This document shows, in pieces, positions 1-10,225 of a DNA stretch of 64,000 nt. The stretch is taken from the NCBI GenBank assembly GCA_019925105.1, contig JAHGAU010000005.1:744001-808000 (forward strand). The letters are read 5' to 3'. The notes under the pieces are model-generated. The model did no database searches and was not told where the DNA came from. It saw only the letters and a program-made list of their open reading frames with translations. Source of the DNA: Niebla homalea. Its lineage: Eukaryota; Ascomycota; Lecanoromycetes; Lecanorales; Ramalinaceae. Each line of letters opens with the position of its first letter. Position 1 is the stretch's first letter. Made by a program: the position numbers and the translations under genes.

Positions 1-20
1 GAGTACAAATCAATACTGAC

Positions 21-225
21 CAGCCATCAAAGCAATGATCCCCACATTAGCCAGCTTCCGCCGCCTCGACCAATTCCTCGGATTATCTGCATCTTCCTTC
101 TCGAACTCGACGACTTCGTAATCCTGCTCATCCTCGGCAGTGTGACCATCGGGATCTGGTGCATGCCCATTTTGGTGCAGCAGAGGCGAGCGCTCGTCGT
201 GGTCACTGTCATGTGAGCCAGCCAT
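21..225 (-). CDS. MFS transporter, first exon only (partial)
   Basis: This is the amino terminus of a major facilitator superfamily transporter, cut by the window edge. It begins at the ATG at 225-223. The reading frame is hydrophilic for about 50 residues, then shows the fungal DHA1 (polyamine/multidrug) signature ADNPRNWSRRRKLANVGI followed by the start of the first membrane helix. An in-frame stop follows, but a GTCAGT donor at 20-15 suggests exon 1 ends at 21 and the gene continues beyond base 1. The cytosolic tail holds ERSPLL, which fits the acidic dileucine rule [DE]xxxL[LI] used for AP-3 sorting to the vacuole. Substrate cannot be told from this fragment. Confidence 0.75.
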
Positions 226-837
226 ATCTGTGTTGAATTTAGAATCTCGAAGATGTTGGAGCGACTATCAGTGAGGTTTGACGAGATCTAAACGGATCAC
301 AGCCACTCCATCCTATCCTAATCTATGGATATGTGTAATGGTGGGATAGTGGAGGTACTGTTCCGTAAAAACGATGAATGAAGGAAGTGGCAATAATGTC
401 AGAGGCGCTTAACAAAAGTCAAAAGCTTGAATTCGGCCGCCTCGACCGCTAGCGCCGTTATCGATCCTGCACGGTCGATACGGATACAATTTTAGATATA
501 TAACATTGAGCCTAGAGATATACCTAATACAGATTCATTCATCGTAATAGAACCAAAGGATGATTCACTCTTGCTTGCCCCGAGTATATGTGGAGCTATG
601 AGACCGTTGCCGGGCATGTATAGAATCAGTTGAAAAACACTTGATTGTTACTACTTAACATCTATAGATCGTCGTGATTGCTGAACATCCTTTTGAGCTT
701 GTGCATCAGTTGCTGCTTATTAGGGCCTCAACGCAGGCGGAAACTGCCACCAACGTCCGTACTTGAAAAGCAAACATTTACCTTTGATGCCGACGATCCA
801 GACTCCCTGTCGTCCTGGGTATGGGTGGTCCATCACA
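226..837. other. Intergenic, no gene seen
   Basis: It lies between the 5' end of the MFS gene and the 3' end of NHA1. Short ORFs here lack family features. It must hold the MFS promoter and the NHA1 terminator; no specific element stands out. Confidence 0.6.
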
Positions 838-3800
838 TCAATCCTTGCCCTTTTTGCCCACGCCAGGCATCCACTGAATCCTGCCCCCTGAGCTTGCCGC
901 AGGTGCATCCGCAAAGCGAATGCGGCTAGGCTCTGCGACCGGTCGACTTCCTTCCGGCTGTCTCTCCTTGCCATCCTCTTCACTGTCGCTGTCCTCCCCA
1001 GTCTCTCCCAAAGCAGCTAGACGGCGTCGACGCTCCGCAGCAGTCTCGCCATGGCTTTCAGATTGCCGCAATTGACGCTCTGGCTTGGAAGGAGGCACTC
1101 GTTCTGTGCCATCATCATCTGAGTCTTCGGCTTGTTCAGAAGCCAGCCGACGCCGACGATCTGCTGCCGTTTCCTCTCGACCCGCCGCTCTCCTGACTGA
1201 CTGCGGCACATTGTGCATGGGAATGTCCTCAGAGTTTGCCGACTGCTGACTTGCAGCGTCATTTTCGCGTTCCGGTTGCTCCTCCACTGTGTCAACTCGT
1301 CTGACCACTGGCATTGGCTCGTCTTCTGGCTCTAGCTCCTCAACGGTTGGTGCTTGTGATGGCCTCCGGTTCGGCTTTGGCATCGTGGCCCTTGCCTGAA
1401 CCTCTTCCTTCACGTCTTGAGGCGCGTCGCTTTGTTCGACTGTCTCGCGTCTTGCTTTAGGATCAAGCTGCTGCAGTTGCTGCACGAATTCCTGTTTGCT
1501 CATTCGGCGCCCACCAGTCCCAACAGTAAAGCGAATGCGGTCATCATTGGCGTCTTCAACAGGTTTTTTGCGGCCCCTGCTGCTTTGACCTTGCTCACTG
1601 CCATTTTCTGGGGTGTCTCCTTTGCCACCAATACCAGCCCATGTACCCATCCGTTTGATGCCTTGTCGCACCGGCGCTGCGTCAAAGTTAGACCCGCCGC
1701 CATCCTGCACGCCTCCACGCAGACCTCCTCGTCTAGCACCAGGCTTCGGGCCTAGATCAATCTTCTTGATGACTTCGCCATCTTCGTCCTCGACGATCAA
1801 AGTGTTTCCAAATTGGTAGGCGTGAGCCGCCTGACCTCCCTTGTTCTCCGAGGGTGGTTGATCAGCCGTCTGGGCATGACCATCGGCTTCTCTTAATGAT
1901 TTGAAGCCGTTCCAAGCGCCAAATTTTTTGGAAAGTTTCTTCCACGATTGTTCTGGGTGGCCGAGTCCTTTCTCAACTTTCTCCTCAATATCTGAGCCTT
2001 CATCCTTCTCGTGTGGATGATTTGCACCCTTGGCAAACTCCCCTGTCGTGTCCTCACGCACTTTTTTCTCCGCCCGAGCAACTCTTTCTTCCTTTTGTTT
2101 CTGTGACTTCCCCTTGGTGTCATAGACATCCACCACGTTGCCTTCCTCATCCTCAATGATCATCTCATTCGTTTCTTCATAGACCTCCAGCTCTGGCTCT
2201 ATCACCGTGCGAGGCTCACGCTTCGCCTTTTCATCACGCTGCTCCTGTTTTACCTCCATCTCCAATTGATCGGGTGGCTCTATCTTGTCTTGGCTGCTTC
2301 CAGAGGGGCTGCTACTGTTCTTCTCAATCAACGTGTCGGACACGCTATCTTCAGTGACGAGGTTGTCGGACTTTCGCTGCGGTGCGATGGCAGATTGACT
2401 GATCGGCCCTCCTGGTCCCCGTCCTGACTCCCATTTGGACTTTCTCCTTGTCGCTCGAGGCTTTTCAATAGGAGTGTCCTCTTCCTTCTGTCTTCGCAAG
2501 AAATTTCCCGGCATCCCGACGGGTGGCAGCTCACCGGGTGGTACATCTTGGAGCTTTTCCATCGACGATGTTACACTGTAATCATCGCGGCCCTTGGACA
2601 TGGAGTTCTTGCTTGTGGATGCAATGCGGGGGAGTCGGTTCATCCAAGAAGGCCCTTCTTCATTGGCTTGAGTATATGACATTGTCAATGAGAACTGGTT
2701 GATTCGTTTGCCCAACGTGAACACAGCAATAGATGAGCCGTGTACTAGAATGGAGGTTATCACCAGAAAGGTGGTGAGTGGCCATATGATTTGGACTACA
2801 GCATAATTCTCAGACTCGGGATCAGTAGGCACTACAGCCAGTGGCTCGGTCGTGTCAGTCTCGAGTTCGGCCCTGGCAAGGATGGCAGCAAAGATGGCGC
2901 CGACCCCGATTGGACCAAAATGGCCGGCGAAAAGGGCTTCTCGCCAGGTCTTGACGTCTGGTATGAAAGGTTTCAGCGCCATCATGATTGGTATCCGCCG
3001 GAAGAAGATGACGAAGATGGCAATGATGACCAGCCTCCAAGGTGTCAGTCCAATGACAGGGTTATTATACTGTTCCCAAGGAATGATTGAGCCGAGATAC
3101 ACAAAGTAGGCAAGATTGAGAAGTAGATCGATCACGTTGGATACATGGGACTCTTCTGTCTTCTGTGTAAACCATCCGTCATTGCTGAACCCCACGCCTG
3201 CTGCAAAGCCAACCAGCAGATCGTCAGTCCCCAGGGTTGCTCCAGTGCCGGCGGCGAAAAGGGCAAGCACGAAGTAGAAGACCAAAAAGCTTTCTCTGTC
3301 AATCAAGCCTCGCCGATCCGCCCACTTGATAGCGTGCCTAGCAAAATAGCCAATCATGACTCCATAGAATGCGCCAAAGACACATTCGTAGAGGATGGTG
3401 TTGCAGAACCAATGCAGGGCAACCTCGTGCGCGTTGGGTCTATAGTGAATCAGGTAGAAGGATAGGTAGATGAATGGAAAAGCCATGCCATCATTGCAGC
3501 CGGACTCGGCGGAGAGGAGGTCTCTCAGATGTTTCGGCACTCGTTTGGCGAACTTGCCTTTGCCAACCACAGACGACGCCAGAACCGGGTCTGTGGCCGT
3601 CACACAAGCCGCGCACATGAGACTTTCGAGCCATGTCAGAGGCGTTATCATCCACCAAATGAACAGACTGGTGATCAACCAGCCAAAAGTCATGACGGGT
3701 ACGAGCAAGAAAACGACTGATCGCCAGTGTCGCTCCATGTAAGCCTTTGGCAATTCCACACCCACGGCGAAACATTGCACGACCAAGACGACGCGCGAGC

Positions 3801-4020
3801 ATTCGAGCGTGATCTGATCTGTATTGCCCCATGACAGTGGATTGAAAATATTGGCAGCATGAGGACCGAAAATGACACCACATAGGGTCGCAACGGTAGC
3901 CTCACCGATATAGAGCTTTTCCTTCACGAAGAGGGAACAGAGCATGAACAGGCTTGTGAAGCCGCCCAGGATGAGATAGGCAAGGTGAGGCTTGTTGACC
4001 GACAGTTGCTCCCATGCCAT
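838..4020 (-). CDS. NHA1: Plasma-membrane Na+/H+ antiporter, Nha1 family
   Basis: An electroneutral or electrogenic alkali-cation/proton exchanger, exporting Na+ and K+ at the plasma membrane in known relatives. The single exon encodes about 1,060 residues from the ATG at 4020-4018; an upstream in-frame ATG at 4068 would add 16 poorly placed residues. Residues 1 to about 430 hold some 12 hydrophobic segments. The family signatures TDPVLASSVVGKGKFA and SAESGCNDGMAFPF are present, the latter with the Asn-Asp pair of the ion site. The remaining roughly 600 residues are hydrophilic, rich in Glu, Lys and Arg, and probably a cytosolic regulatory tail as in yeast Nha1 (985 residues). Several RRRRLA-like motifs in the tail could be phosphorylation sites. 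No intron is needed. Confidence 0.93.
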   Translation of the reverse strand: MAWEQLSVNKPHLAYLILGGFTSLFMLCSLFVKEKLYIGEATVATLCGVIFGPHAANIFNPLSWGNTDQITLECSRVVLVVQCFAVGVELPKAYMERHWRSVVFLLVPVMTFGWLITSLFIWWMITPLTWLESLMCAACVTATDPVLASSVVGKGKFAKRVPKHLRDLLSAESGCNDGMAFPFIYLSFYLIHYRPNAHEVALHWFCNTILYECVFGAFYGVMIGYFARHAIKWADRRGLIDRESFLVFYFVLALFAAGTGATLGTDDLLVGFAAGVGFSNDGWFTQKTEESHVSNVIDLLLNLAYFVYLGSIIPWEQYNNPVIGLTPWRLVIIAIFVIFFRRIPIMMALKPFIPDVKTWREALFAGHFGPIGVGAIFAAILARAELETDTTEPLAVVPTDPESENYAVVQIIWPLTTFLVITSILVHGSSIAVFTLGKRINQFSLTMSYTQANEEGPSWMNRLPRIASTSKNSMSKGRDDYSVTSSMEKLQDVPPGELPPVGMPGNFLRRQKEEDTPIEKPRATRRKSKWESGRGPGGPISQSAIAPQRKSDNLVTEDSVSDTLIEKNSSSPSGSSQDKIEPPDQLEMEVKQEQRDEKAKREPRTVIEPELEVYEETNEMIIEDEEGNVVDVYDTKGKSQKQKEERVARAEKKVREDTTGEFAKGANHPHEKDEGSDIEEKVEKGLGHPEQSWKKLSKKFGAWNGFKSLREADGHAQTADQPPSENKGGQAAHAYQFGNTLIVEDEDGEVIKKIDLGPKPGARRGGLRGGVQDGGGSNFDAAPVRQGIKRMGTWAGIGGKGDTPENGSEQGQSSRGRKKPVEDANDDRIRFTVGTGGRRMSKQEFVQQLQQLDPKARRETVEQSDAPQDVKEEVQARATMPKPNRRPSQAPTVEELEPEDEPMPVVRRVDTVEEQPERENDAASQQSANSEDIPMHNVPQSVRRAAGREETAADRRRRLASEQAEDSDDDGTERVPPSKPERQLRQSESHGETAAERRRRLAALGETGEDSDSEEDGKERQPEGSRPVAEPSRIRFADAPAASSGGRIQWMPGVGKKGKD

Positions 4021-4919
4021 GTTGAAGCGCGGTAGGTGGAGCCGCAGTATGAGGATGTCTGTTACCAAAAACAGGTGAGCACGAGCTTGTCCAACACCGA
4101 TTCAGTCAAACGGTGAGGTGCAATGCCTTCGGCCAAGAGAGGGCGTTGGAGCGGTAGGGTTGGTGGTTTTCTCTGGATTAGCCCAGATGCTAGGAAGGGC
4201 AAAGAGTGGGGATGGAAATGGGGCGTCAGATGTCGAAGGCATGCCAGAGATTGCACATCCAATGTTGAGCAAGGAGACAGAAGTACAGAACGCAGGGTCC
4301 GTCGGGTGGGGTCTTATAAGATGTCGATATTCGAGAAGGAGAAAGTACGGAATACATTTCGGGTATTTCGTATGGGAATTCCTTCCAGCAAATTGATTGC
4401 GGTCTCGGCTGCCGAGCCACTAAGGTAGAGCCAAGGCTTATCGACAAAAAGTCCGTGTTTCGGTTGGTCGATACGGTTGGTGGCCAAGGGACTACAAAGG
4501 GACTACACTTGGCCATGCCTTCAAGGCCTTCTGGGCTGACATAGAACAAAAGTCAATACAGAGTTATATCATGGCAAGTTGATGTGCTCGAAGGGTAGAA
4601 GCTTTGAGATCAATCTTCAATCCCTGAGTGCATCGTGCCTTTCAACCAATGGCCAAGGGACCTCCTGAGCGCCTTGATTTCCTCATTGCCACAGATCCAC
4701 TGAATTCAGAAGCAGACGGATTTATATATATATGTAAACAAAAAGTACAGTCATTACTCTGATCGTCTATCGTAGCCATCCTGCACAAAAAGGGTATCCT
4801 TACGCTGCAAAAAACCTTCATGCGCATCGCAATCGCCGAGACAAGCAACCACTCCGCATGTTCCAAAGCCATTACCCAGCAGCCAAGACATCAAAACAGG
4901 ACCTCCGTATCGTACAAAA
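4021..4919. other. Intergenic: NHA1 promoter and kinase 3' region
   Basis: About 0.9 kb upstream of NHA1 and downstream of the kinase stop. Overlapping ORFs of about 100 codons at 4118-4549 have no recognisable composition or family match. A short (TA)n run lies at 4722-4733. Confidence 0.55.
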
Positions 4920-7247
4920 TCAAAGCTTGAAGCTTCCCCCAATTTCCTCTAACATTTCTTGCATTCCTCTAAGCCAGCGGCTTGAGAGTACTTGGCCGAT
5001 CGTCCAGCGCTTGTTGCTTTCCATGTGCAGACATCCAATCATAATTTCCAAGCTTTCGTCCTCAAATCCAACCACTCCTTGTGCCTTCTCAAGAGTCTCA
5101 GTGTTCCACTTGCCCTCCAAGATCAGATCCCGCACCTTCGGCTGGAGCGCGTGCTGAAACGGCAGATCACCCACGAGCATTGCGTAAACCACAACACCAA
5201 ATGCCCATACATCCACCACCGGGCTTACGAAGCCGGCAGGACTTAGGATAAGCTCCGGGGACGCGTACTGTAGGCTTCCTGCAATGGACGTAGCAGCCTC
5301 CGACGGACTCATAGGCGGAGATATGTTAGCTGCCACCCGTTCGAAGGGGTCGACCGAGTTACTGCTCATGTCGTTGGCAATAAACTCGGCCAATCCAAAA
5401 TCGCAAAGGAGCAAGTTGCCGCCATCATTGGCAGAAGCCGGATCCGAGACATCGATGAGACAGTTCTCAAGCTTGACATCTCGATGAACGATATGGACAT
5501 CTTCGTGGAGATACCGGATGGCAGAAGCTAGTTGGTATGCGTAACGTCGGACAAGATCACGAGGCAGCCCTCGTCTGTTCCCGCGAATCTTATCGAACAA
5601 GGTGCCGCCGCTGTTGAGTTTGGTGAAGCAAAATGTTGCAAAATTCGTTTCGTAAACCTCAATGAGTGGTAGGATGTTGCGGTGCCCGAGACAGCGCCAC
5701 AATTGCACTTCGTGCTCGAACTCGGATTGTAGTCGATCGTTCTCCGCTTCCTCCTTGCCAGGAAGCTGCCGCCGCACGATCTTCGCCGCACGGCAGATCC
5801 TTTCGTCACCCTCCATAGTAAAAGCTTCCCTCACAGTACTGAAGCCCCCAAATCCAACTTGTTTGCCAAGGACGTACTCACCCACATCTTGCCCTTCGCT
5901 GTCCGGCTCAGGAGACTTTTCTTCTCGGGCGAAGCGAGAAAGGAAAGCAGTAGCTGGAGACATCGACGAGGATGTGGATCTTCTGGTGCCCGACCGGCGA
6001 GCCTGACGGATGCTCATCGATCTTTCGGCGTTGTAACTTTTGGATCGAGATGCTGAAGCTTGGCGTTGGGACTTCGGCCACGCACTGGAGTCTTCCAAAG
6101 AAGTGGGATAAGAGAAGGGAGGGAATGCTGAGACTGGGGATACGAGTATCTCCATATCAACCGGAGGTGTCTGCGGTTCCACTGGAATGGGAGATGAGGT
6201 AGCTTCAGAGGTCAAGGATACTGCTTGCTCAACACCTGGATTGCCTCCCGAGGGGGACTCGAAACCCTTGGGCGCCCGGAGAGCACTCGACAACAGAGGC
6301 GAGTGTTGAGAATGTTCAGCGTCGAAGTAATTCGGATGGTGATGTGTTGAACCAGCAGATGAAATGTTTTGTTCTTTATAGACTGCCTCCTGTGAAGTCT
6401 GCTCATATAATGATGTGGCCCCAACCTCTCCCAAACCTTGTAGCTTTGCTGTGGTGTATGGCTGGGTATTGATGGCCAATCTAGGCAACGGCTCATCCAG
6501 TGCGTGACGCTGTCCACAATCAAGAATGACTTCCGCACCGAAAGAAATGGACGGTCTCTTCTTGTTCAAGTAATCTTGCCAACGCCAGTTTCCATCCTGT
6601 CGGGGGTCGGGCAATTGATGCTTCAGATACTCCTTATCAGTCGCCCAATCTCCCTCTTCTGCATGGCGGGGCCGTGGTACGTCAATAGGTGGAGTAGATG
6701 CATGATCCTCATGGTTAGTGTGGGAGAGCCAACTGCGATCCGAGTCAAGAGCTCTTTTCATGGGTAGGGTTGAATCTCCGTCTTGGAAGCGGCCGGTTTC
6801 ACCCGTACTACCCCGATTCTGATCCACAGATGCACTATCACAAAGCTTCCGATAGTACAATGAATGATTTGTCACATCTAGGGTCGAGTTACCCCTAGAA
6901 GATTGCAGCGTATCAAGTTCACTTGGAGCGTCATTTGCCATTCCCCAGACAGATAGCAATGGGGGCAGGCGCCCCACGGGGGCTGGATAGTGAGACGAGT
7001 TGGACCTGATTTGCGCTCCTCTCATATGTTCTCGCGGGTCGACAGGGCTGACAAAGGGCGAATATAGGCTATTTTTTGGGGACTGTCGAACACCAGTCAA
7101 GGACACTATCTCTGAGCTGCAGGAATTGCTTGAATCGTTGATGCGACAGGATGTGACAGGCTGACAGCTCCCAGCGCCGGTCAGAATGATCTGAGCGCAA
7201 CAGGGTATGTGAGTGATACGTTTAGGAGTGGGAGTGCGATGATTCAA
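4920..7247 (-). CDS. Serine/threonine protein kinase, CAMK-like
   Basis: A 775-residue protein with a kinase domain in its last ~320 residues and a long Ser/Pro-rich, probably disordered, amino half. Visible kinase parts in order are a glycine loop GFGGFSTV, the ATP-anchoring Lys in CRAAKIV, the catalytic loop HRDVKLEN, the metal-binding DFG in LLCDFGLAEF, and the APE-like SLQYASPELI. All catalytic residues are present, so it should be active. The activation segment carries an insert of about 30 residues (NSVDPFERV to PSEAATS) rich in Ser/Pro. I do not recognise the specific family. The start is uncertain: a Met about 75 residues in (MRGAQIRS) is an alternative. The promoter is shared with the divergent GFA-domain gene. 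Confidence 0.88.
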   Translation of the reverse strand: MNHRTPTPKRITHIPCCAQIILTGAGSCQPVTSCRINDSSNSCSSEIVSLTGVRQSPKNSLYSPFVSPVDPREHMRGAQIRSNSSHYPAPVGRLPPLLSVWGMANDAPSELDTLQSSRGNSTLDVTNHSLYYRKLCDSASVDQNRGSTGETGRFQDGDSTLPMKRALDSDRSWLSHTNHEDHASTPPIDVPRPRHAEEGDWATDKEYLKHQLPDPRQDGNWRWQDYLNKKRPSISFGAEVILDCGQRHALDEPLPRLAINTQPYTTAKLQGLGEVGATSLYEQTSQEAVYKEQNISSAGSTHHHPNYFDAEHSQHSPLLSSALRAPKGFESPSGGNPGVEQAVSLTSEATSSPIPVEPQTPPVDMEILVSPVSAFPPFSYPTSLEDSSAWPKSQRQASASRSKSYNAERSMSIRQARRSGTRRSTSSSMSPATAFLSRFAREEKSPEPDSEGQDVGEYVLGKQVGFGGFSTVREAFTMEGDERICRAAKIVRRQLPGKEEAENDRLQSEFEHEVQLWRCLGHRNILPLIEVYETNFATFCFTKLNSGGTLFDKIRGNRRGLPRDLVRRYAYQLASAIRYLHEDVHIVHRDVKLENCLIDVSDPASANDGGNLLLCDFGLAEFIANDMSSNSVDPFERVAANISPPMSPSEAATSIAGSLQYASPELILSPAGFVSPVVDVWAFGVVVYAMLVGDLPFQHALQPKVRDLILEGKWNTETLEKAQGVVGFEDESLEIMIGCLHMESNKRWTIGQVLSSRWLRGMQEMLEEIGGSFKL

Positions 7248-7930
7248 AGGGGGATGTGCAAGTCTGATATGGTGGCAGACGGTGTTCCAAAAGATTCAAA
7301 ACTTTTGACAGGAGATCCGTGTGGTCTTTTGGGTAGAATAGTGATAGGAAAGTGTTTCCAATGAAAATTTTGGGATACGTCTGCTGTCTTGGAATCGGGT
7401 GTTCTAGGAAGGGCCTTCCCACAGCCTTCCCCCCGTTTCAAGGGACTAGTGAGATGCAGCGTGACGAACACACAGGGCATGAAGGCAGTAGTGAAGGCAC
7501 CTTGTTTCTAAATTGGAGCCAAAAAGTTGCCCGATTTTCCGATTAGGTAATTCATGAGCTGATGGCTTTTCGTAATTCTCTACGCCATAGCGCAGCTGCA
7601 TTCTGCAGACCGGCTGAGTATTCTGGGGAATACTAAATCTTCGCTTATCTGAGAGCTTGTTTCATGCAAGATCTGGTCTCTGGTCTGGCTCAATAATGTT
7701 CTCATCGAATGCATAGTCCAAATGCGCTGTCGAACAACTAGGATCATGGCTTTCAAGGAGTCGGTTTTCTAAAAATTCTACAGATATTTCTCCACATATT
7801 TCTCCACAATCCGGTTGTTTTTGTGAACGGCAGTATCATTTCAATCAGAAACGAGTAAACGACCTATCGGAAGCAGGGTCCTGTCAGACAGTCAGAGCGC
7901 GATGATAGCGTCATACAGGGGCTCGGGTGA
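7248..7930. promoter_or_regulatory. Divergent promoter, kinase / GFA-domain gene
   Basis: About 0.7 kb between two divergent genes. It contains a small direct repeat, ATATTTCTCCAC, twice near 7784-7807. No other element is convincing. Confidence 0.4.
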
Positions 7931-8857
7931 ATGTCATCATCACACCCCAAACGGGCTCGCGTGCTTCCATCTCTATCCTTCCTCCCATCTCCTATCCACA
8001 TCTTTTCCATGGCCACGAAAATCTTCTCTGCACACCGCCACATTTCAACCAGCAGTCTTCTCAGATCATCCGTCGCTTGCCTCCATCCCGCCAGAGCCTG
8101 CCTCCCTCGTAAACTTGCTCTTTCCTCGTTCTCTGCAATGTCTTCAGATTCGCACCCTCCACCCTATCGTGCCAATGGCGACAATGGTGATGATGCCAAC
8201 TTGCACGGCGAGCTTAACGAGTGGAAGTACCGAGCACCCTACAAGGTCCACGACAATGACCCCAACTTCAAGGTCCGATACCGAGCCAGCTGCCACTGCG
8301 GGAAGATCAAGTACCAGTTGAGCCGGGAGAAGCCTTTGGATGCAAAGTACTGCCATTGTCGGACCTGTCAGAAATTGCACGGTACGAACATGCCTCGCTT
8401 CCGCCACTCGCGGATGAGATCCTTGCTTGCTGACTTTTGGGGTCCAGCCGCTCCGTTCCAAATGTGCGCCATCTTCCACAAAGACGACATCAATTTCACC
8501 CACGGCCACCATGACCTGGGCTGGTACGAAAGCTCGGAGAAGACGTGCGTGCACAAGCTACCCTGCAAAGTCAGCTGCGCCTATTGTCGGACCCCGATCA
8601 TGGATGAGGGCAGGAACATGATCTTGCTGTTTCCCACCCTCATCGATTGGGAGAACGACGAGGATCGGAAGAATTTCGAGGTCAGCTGCCACATGTTCTA
8701 CCCCAGAAGGATAGTGGATATTCCCGATGGCAAACCCAAGTGGTCGGGTATCAATGAATCGAGTGAATTGGTGGCTGAGGGCGTCGAGCCCGAGGCGGCC
8801 GCACACAAACATAAGAAGGCAAAACAGGAGCAGGATAGCGGGAACGGAGAGAATTAA
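7931..8857 (+). CDS. GFA/CENP-V domain zinc protein
   Basis: A member of the glutathione-dependent formaldehyde-activating enzyme (GFA) domain family, a small zinc-binding fold. Two exons are inferred: start to 8381 and 8448-8857. The 66-bp intron (8382-8447, GTACGA...TGCTGAC...CCAG) is a multiple of three without a stop, so it can be misread as coding; removing it restores the family pattern CRTCQKLHA-APFQ. Zinc ligands visible are CHCGK, CHCRTCQ and CAYCRTP. The first ATG at 7931 gives 286 residues; the ATG at 8009 (MATKIFSAH) gives 260. Either amino end is rich in Ser/Arg and could be a mitochondrial presequence. The substrate is unknown, and many fungal members are not proven formaldehyde enzymes. 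Confidence 0.85.
   Translation: MSSSHPKRARVLPSLSFLPSPIHIFSMATKIFSAHRHISTSSLLRSSVACLHPARACLPRKLALSSFSAMSSDSHPPPYRANGDNGDDANLHGELNEWKYRAPYKVHDNDPNFKVRYRASCHCGKIKYQLSREKPLDAKYCHCRTCQKLHGTNMPRFRHSRMRSLLADFWGPAAPFQMCAIFHKDDINFTHGHHDLGWYESSEKTCVHKLPCKVSCAYCRTPIMDEGRNMILLFPTLIDWENDEDRKNFEVSCHMFYPRRIVDIPDGKPKWSGINESSELVAEGVEPEAAAHKHKKAKQEQDSGNGEN
8382..8447 (+). other. 66-bp in-frame intron of the GFA gene
   Basis: GT at 8382, branch-like CTGAC at 8430-8434, AG at 8446-8447. It has no in-frame stop and a length divisible by three. Confidence 0.8.
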
Positions 8858-9175
8858 AAAAAGCGAGGGACGGGAAGAATTGGCAGTGCTGTGGCAGGAT
8901 TCTTCATAAAATGTGTCGGAGGGCTCTAGAGGTGTTCGCAGGAAATCAGTAAAAGCGTGTGAATGCTGCTTTAGGGTGCATATGTGGCTACAGCGCTGGA
9001 CTACCATGGGCATGTAAGGCAGTTCTGGATTCCATGCATCCGGAAATGCGAGTTTGAGAACGCAATTGCGTCAACAGATACCTCTGTAATGCATACCAAT
9101 TCGATTTTCTTTCTTTCTGCTTTCCCGAGCAACAGTGAACCCTCTAATGGCTCCTGTCCACTGCCATGACAATTA
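8858..9175. other. Convergent 3' intergenic region
   Basis: It lies between the stops of the GFA gene and the glutathione transferase gene. Only 3' UTR/terminator sequence is expected; no gene seen. Confidence 0.5.
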
Positions 9176-10138
9176 TCACATATCGACCTTGTACTTATCA
9201 CTGATTCCCCTCTTCACAGCCGGCCGTTCAGCGATTCTATCGATCCACTTCAGCAAATGGGGAAAGGGCTTCATATCCTCCTGCGTGAAGCCTGAGAATT
9301 CCCAAGCTTTCACCCAAGGCCATGTCCCAATGTCCGCAACACTATACTTCCCCTTGCCATTGCCTGCCAGATACTCCCGCGGCTCGCCCGTGTATTTCCC
9401 ACTGAGCTGAATCTCCAGCACGCCATACACCCGCAAGGTCTCGTTCCTGAACCGCTCGATGGCGTAGGGAACCTTCTCCTTGGCAAACTTGGTGAAGTGG
9501 TTGACTTGGCCCTGGTAGGGAGCTCCGGATCCGTGCCAGAAGAAAAGCCATTGGAGCTACACCCGCCAATACCATCATCATGATCAGCAGCTGAATGGTC
9601 CCACGAGCGATTTGACAGGACCAGGGGGGGGGCAAACAAGATAGGGAAGGGGGGGGGCGGGCATACGGCTTGACTCCTCTCAAACTCATCCTTGAAGCCG
9701 AAGGTATCGTTGCTATCGTACTCCTTCAGGAGATAGAGCAGCTCGGCCGAGGTTTCCATGACGGGGAAAGGAGGGTTTTTGGTATTGTCGAGAATGACGG
9801 GGATGCGGCCATTGGGATCGAGGCGGAGGAACCAGTCTTTCTTCTGTTCGTTGGTCATGATGTTGCTGCATGGATTCAGCGACTGATGGGGTGCAGAGCT
9901 GTTGGAGGGGGTTTGAGGCCCCTACATCATGGTATTTGTCCACTCGACGCCGTAGAGGTCATGGAGCTCTTCGAGCATGATCTGAACCTTTTGCCCATTG
10001 GGTGTGTTCATGGTGATGAGGTGAAGACCCTAATGTGTCGACTATCAGAATCGATGTGATCATGACCTGAATGTTCCTTCTTCATACCTTTGCATTCTTC
10101 ACCTCGTCAGGAGTCCCGGGTTCGAACAGGTGCGACAT
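9176..10138 (-). CDS. Glutathione S-transferase, URE2-like
   Basis: A cytosolic-type glutathione transferase of the fungal URE2/GTT class, expected to conjugate glutathione to electrophiles. Four exons join cleanly to 244 residues: 10088-10138, 9926-10029, 9667-9865, 9176-9556 (introns 58, 60 and 110 bp). The thioredoxin-like half shows MNTPNGQKVQIMLEEL and NPNGRIPVI; the helical half shows QWLFFWHGSGAPYQGQ and SVADIGTWPWVKA, typical of the class. The third intron contains runs of eight or nine G on the plus strand. An upstream in-frame ATG at 10225 would add 29 residues (MFRAIPRIAQISSHAR...) that look like a mitochondrial targeting peptide. Both starts may be used. Confidence 0.92.
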
Positions 10139-10225
10139 TTTCCTTGTGGCTGTTGTAGCTGGAATAGCGAATGCGGGTCTTGCGTGGGACGAAATCTGAG
10201 CAATACGCGGGATAGCTCTGAACAT

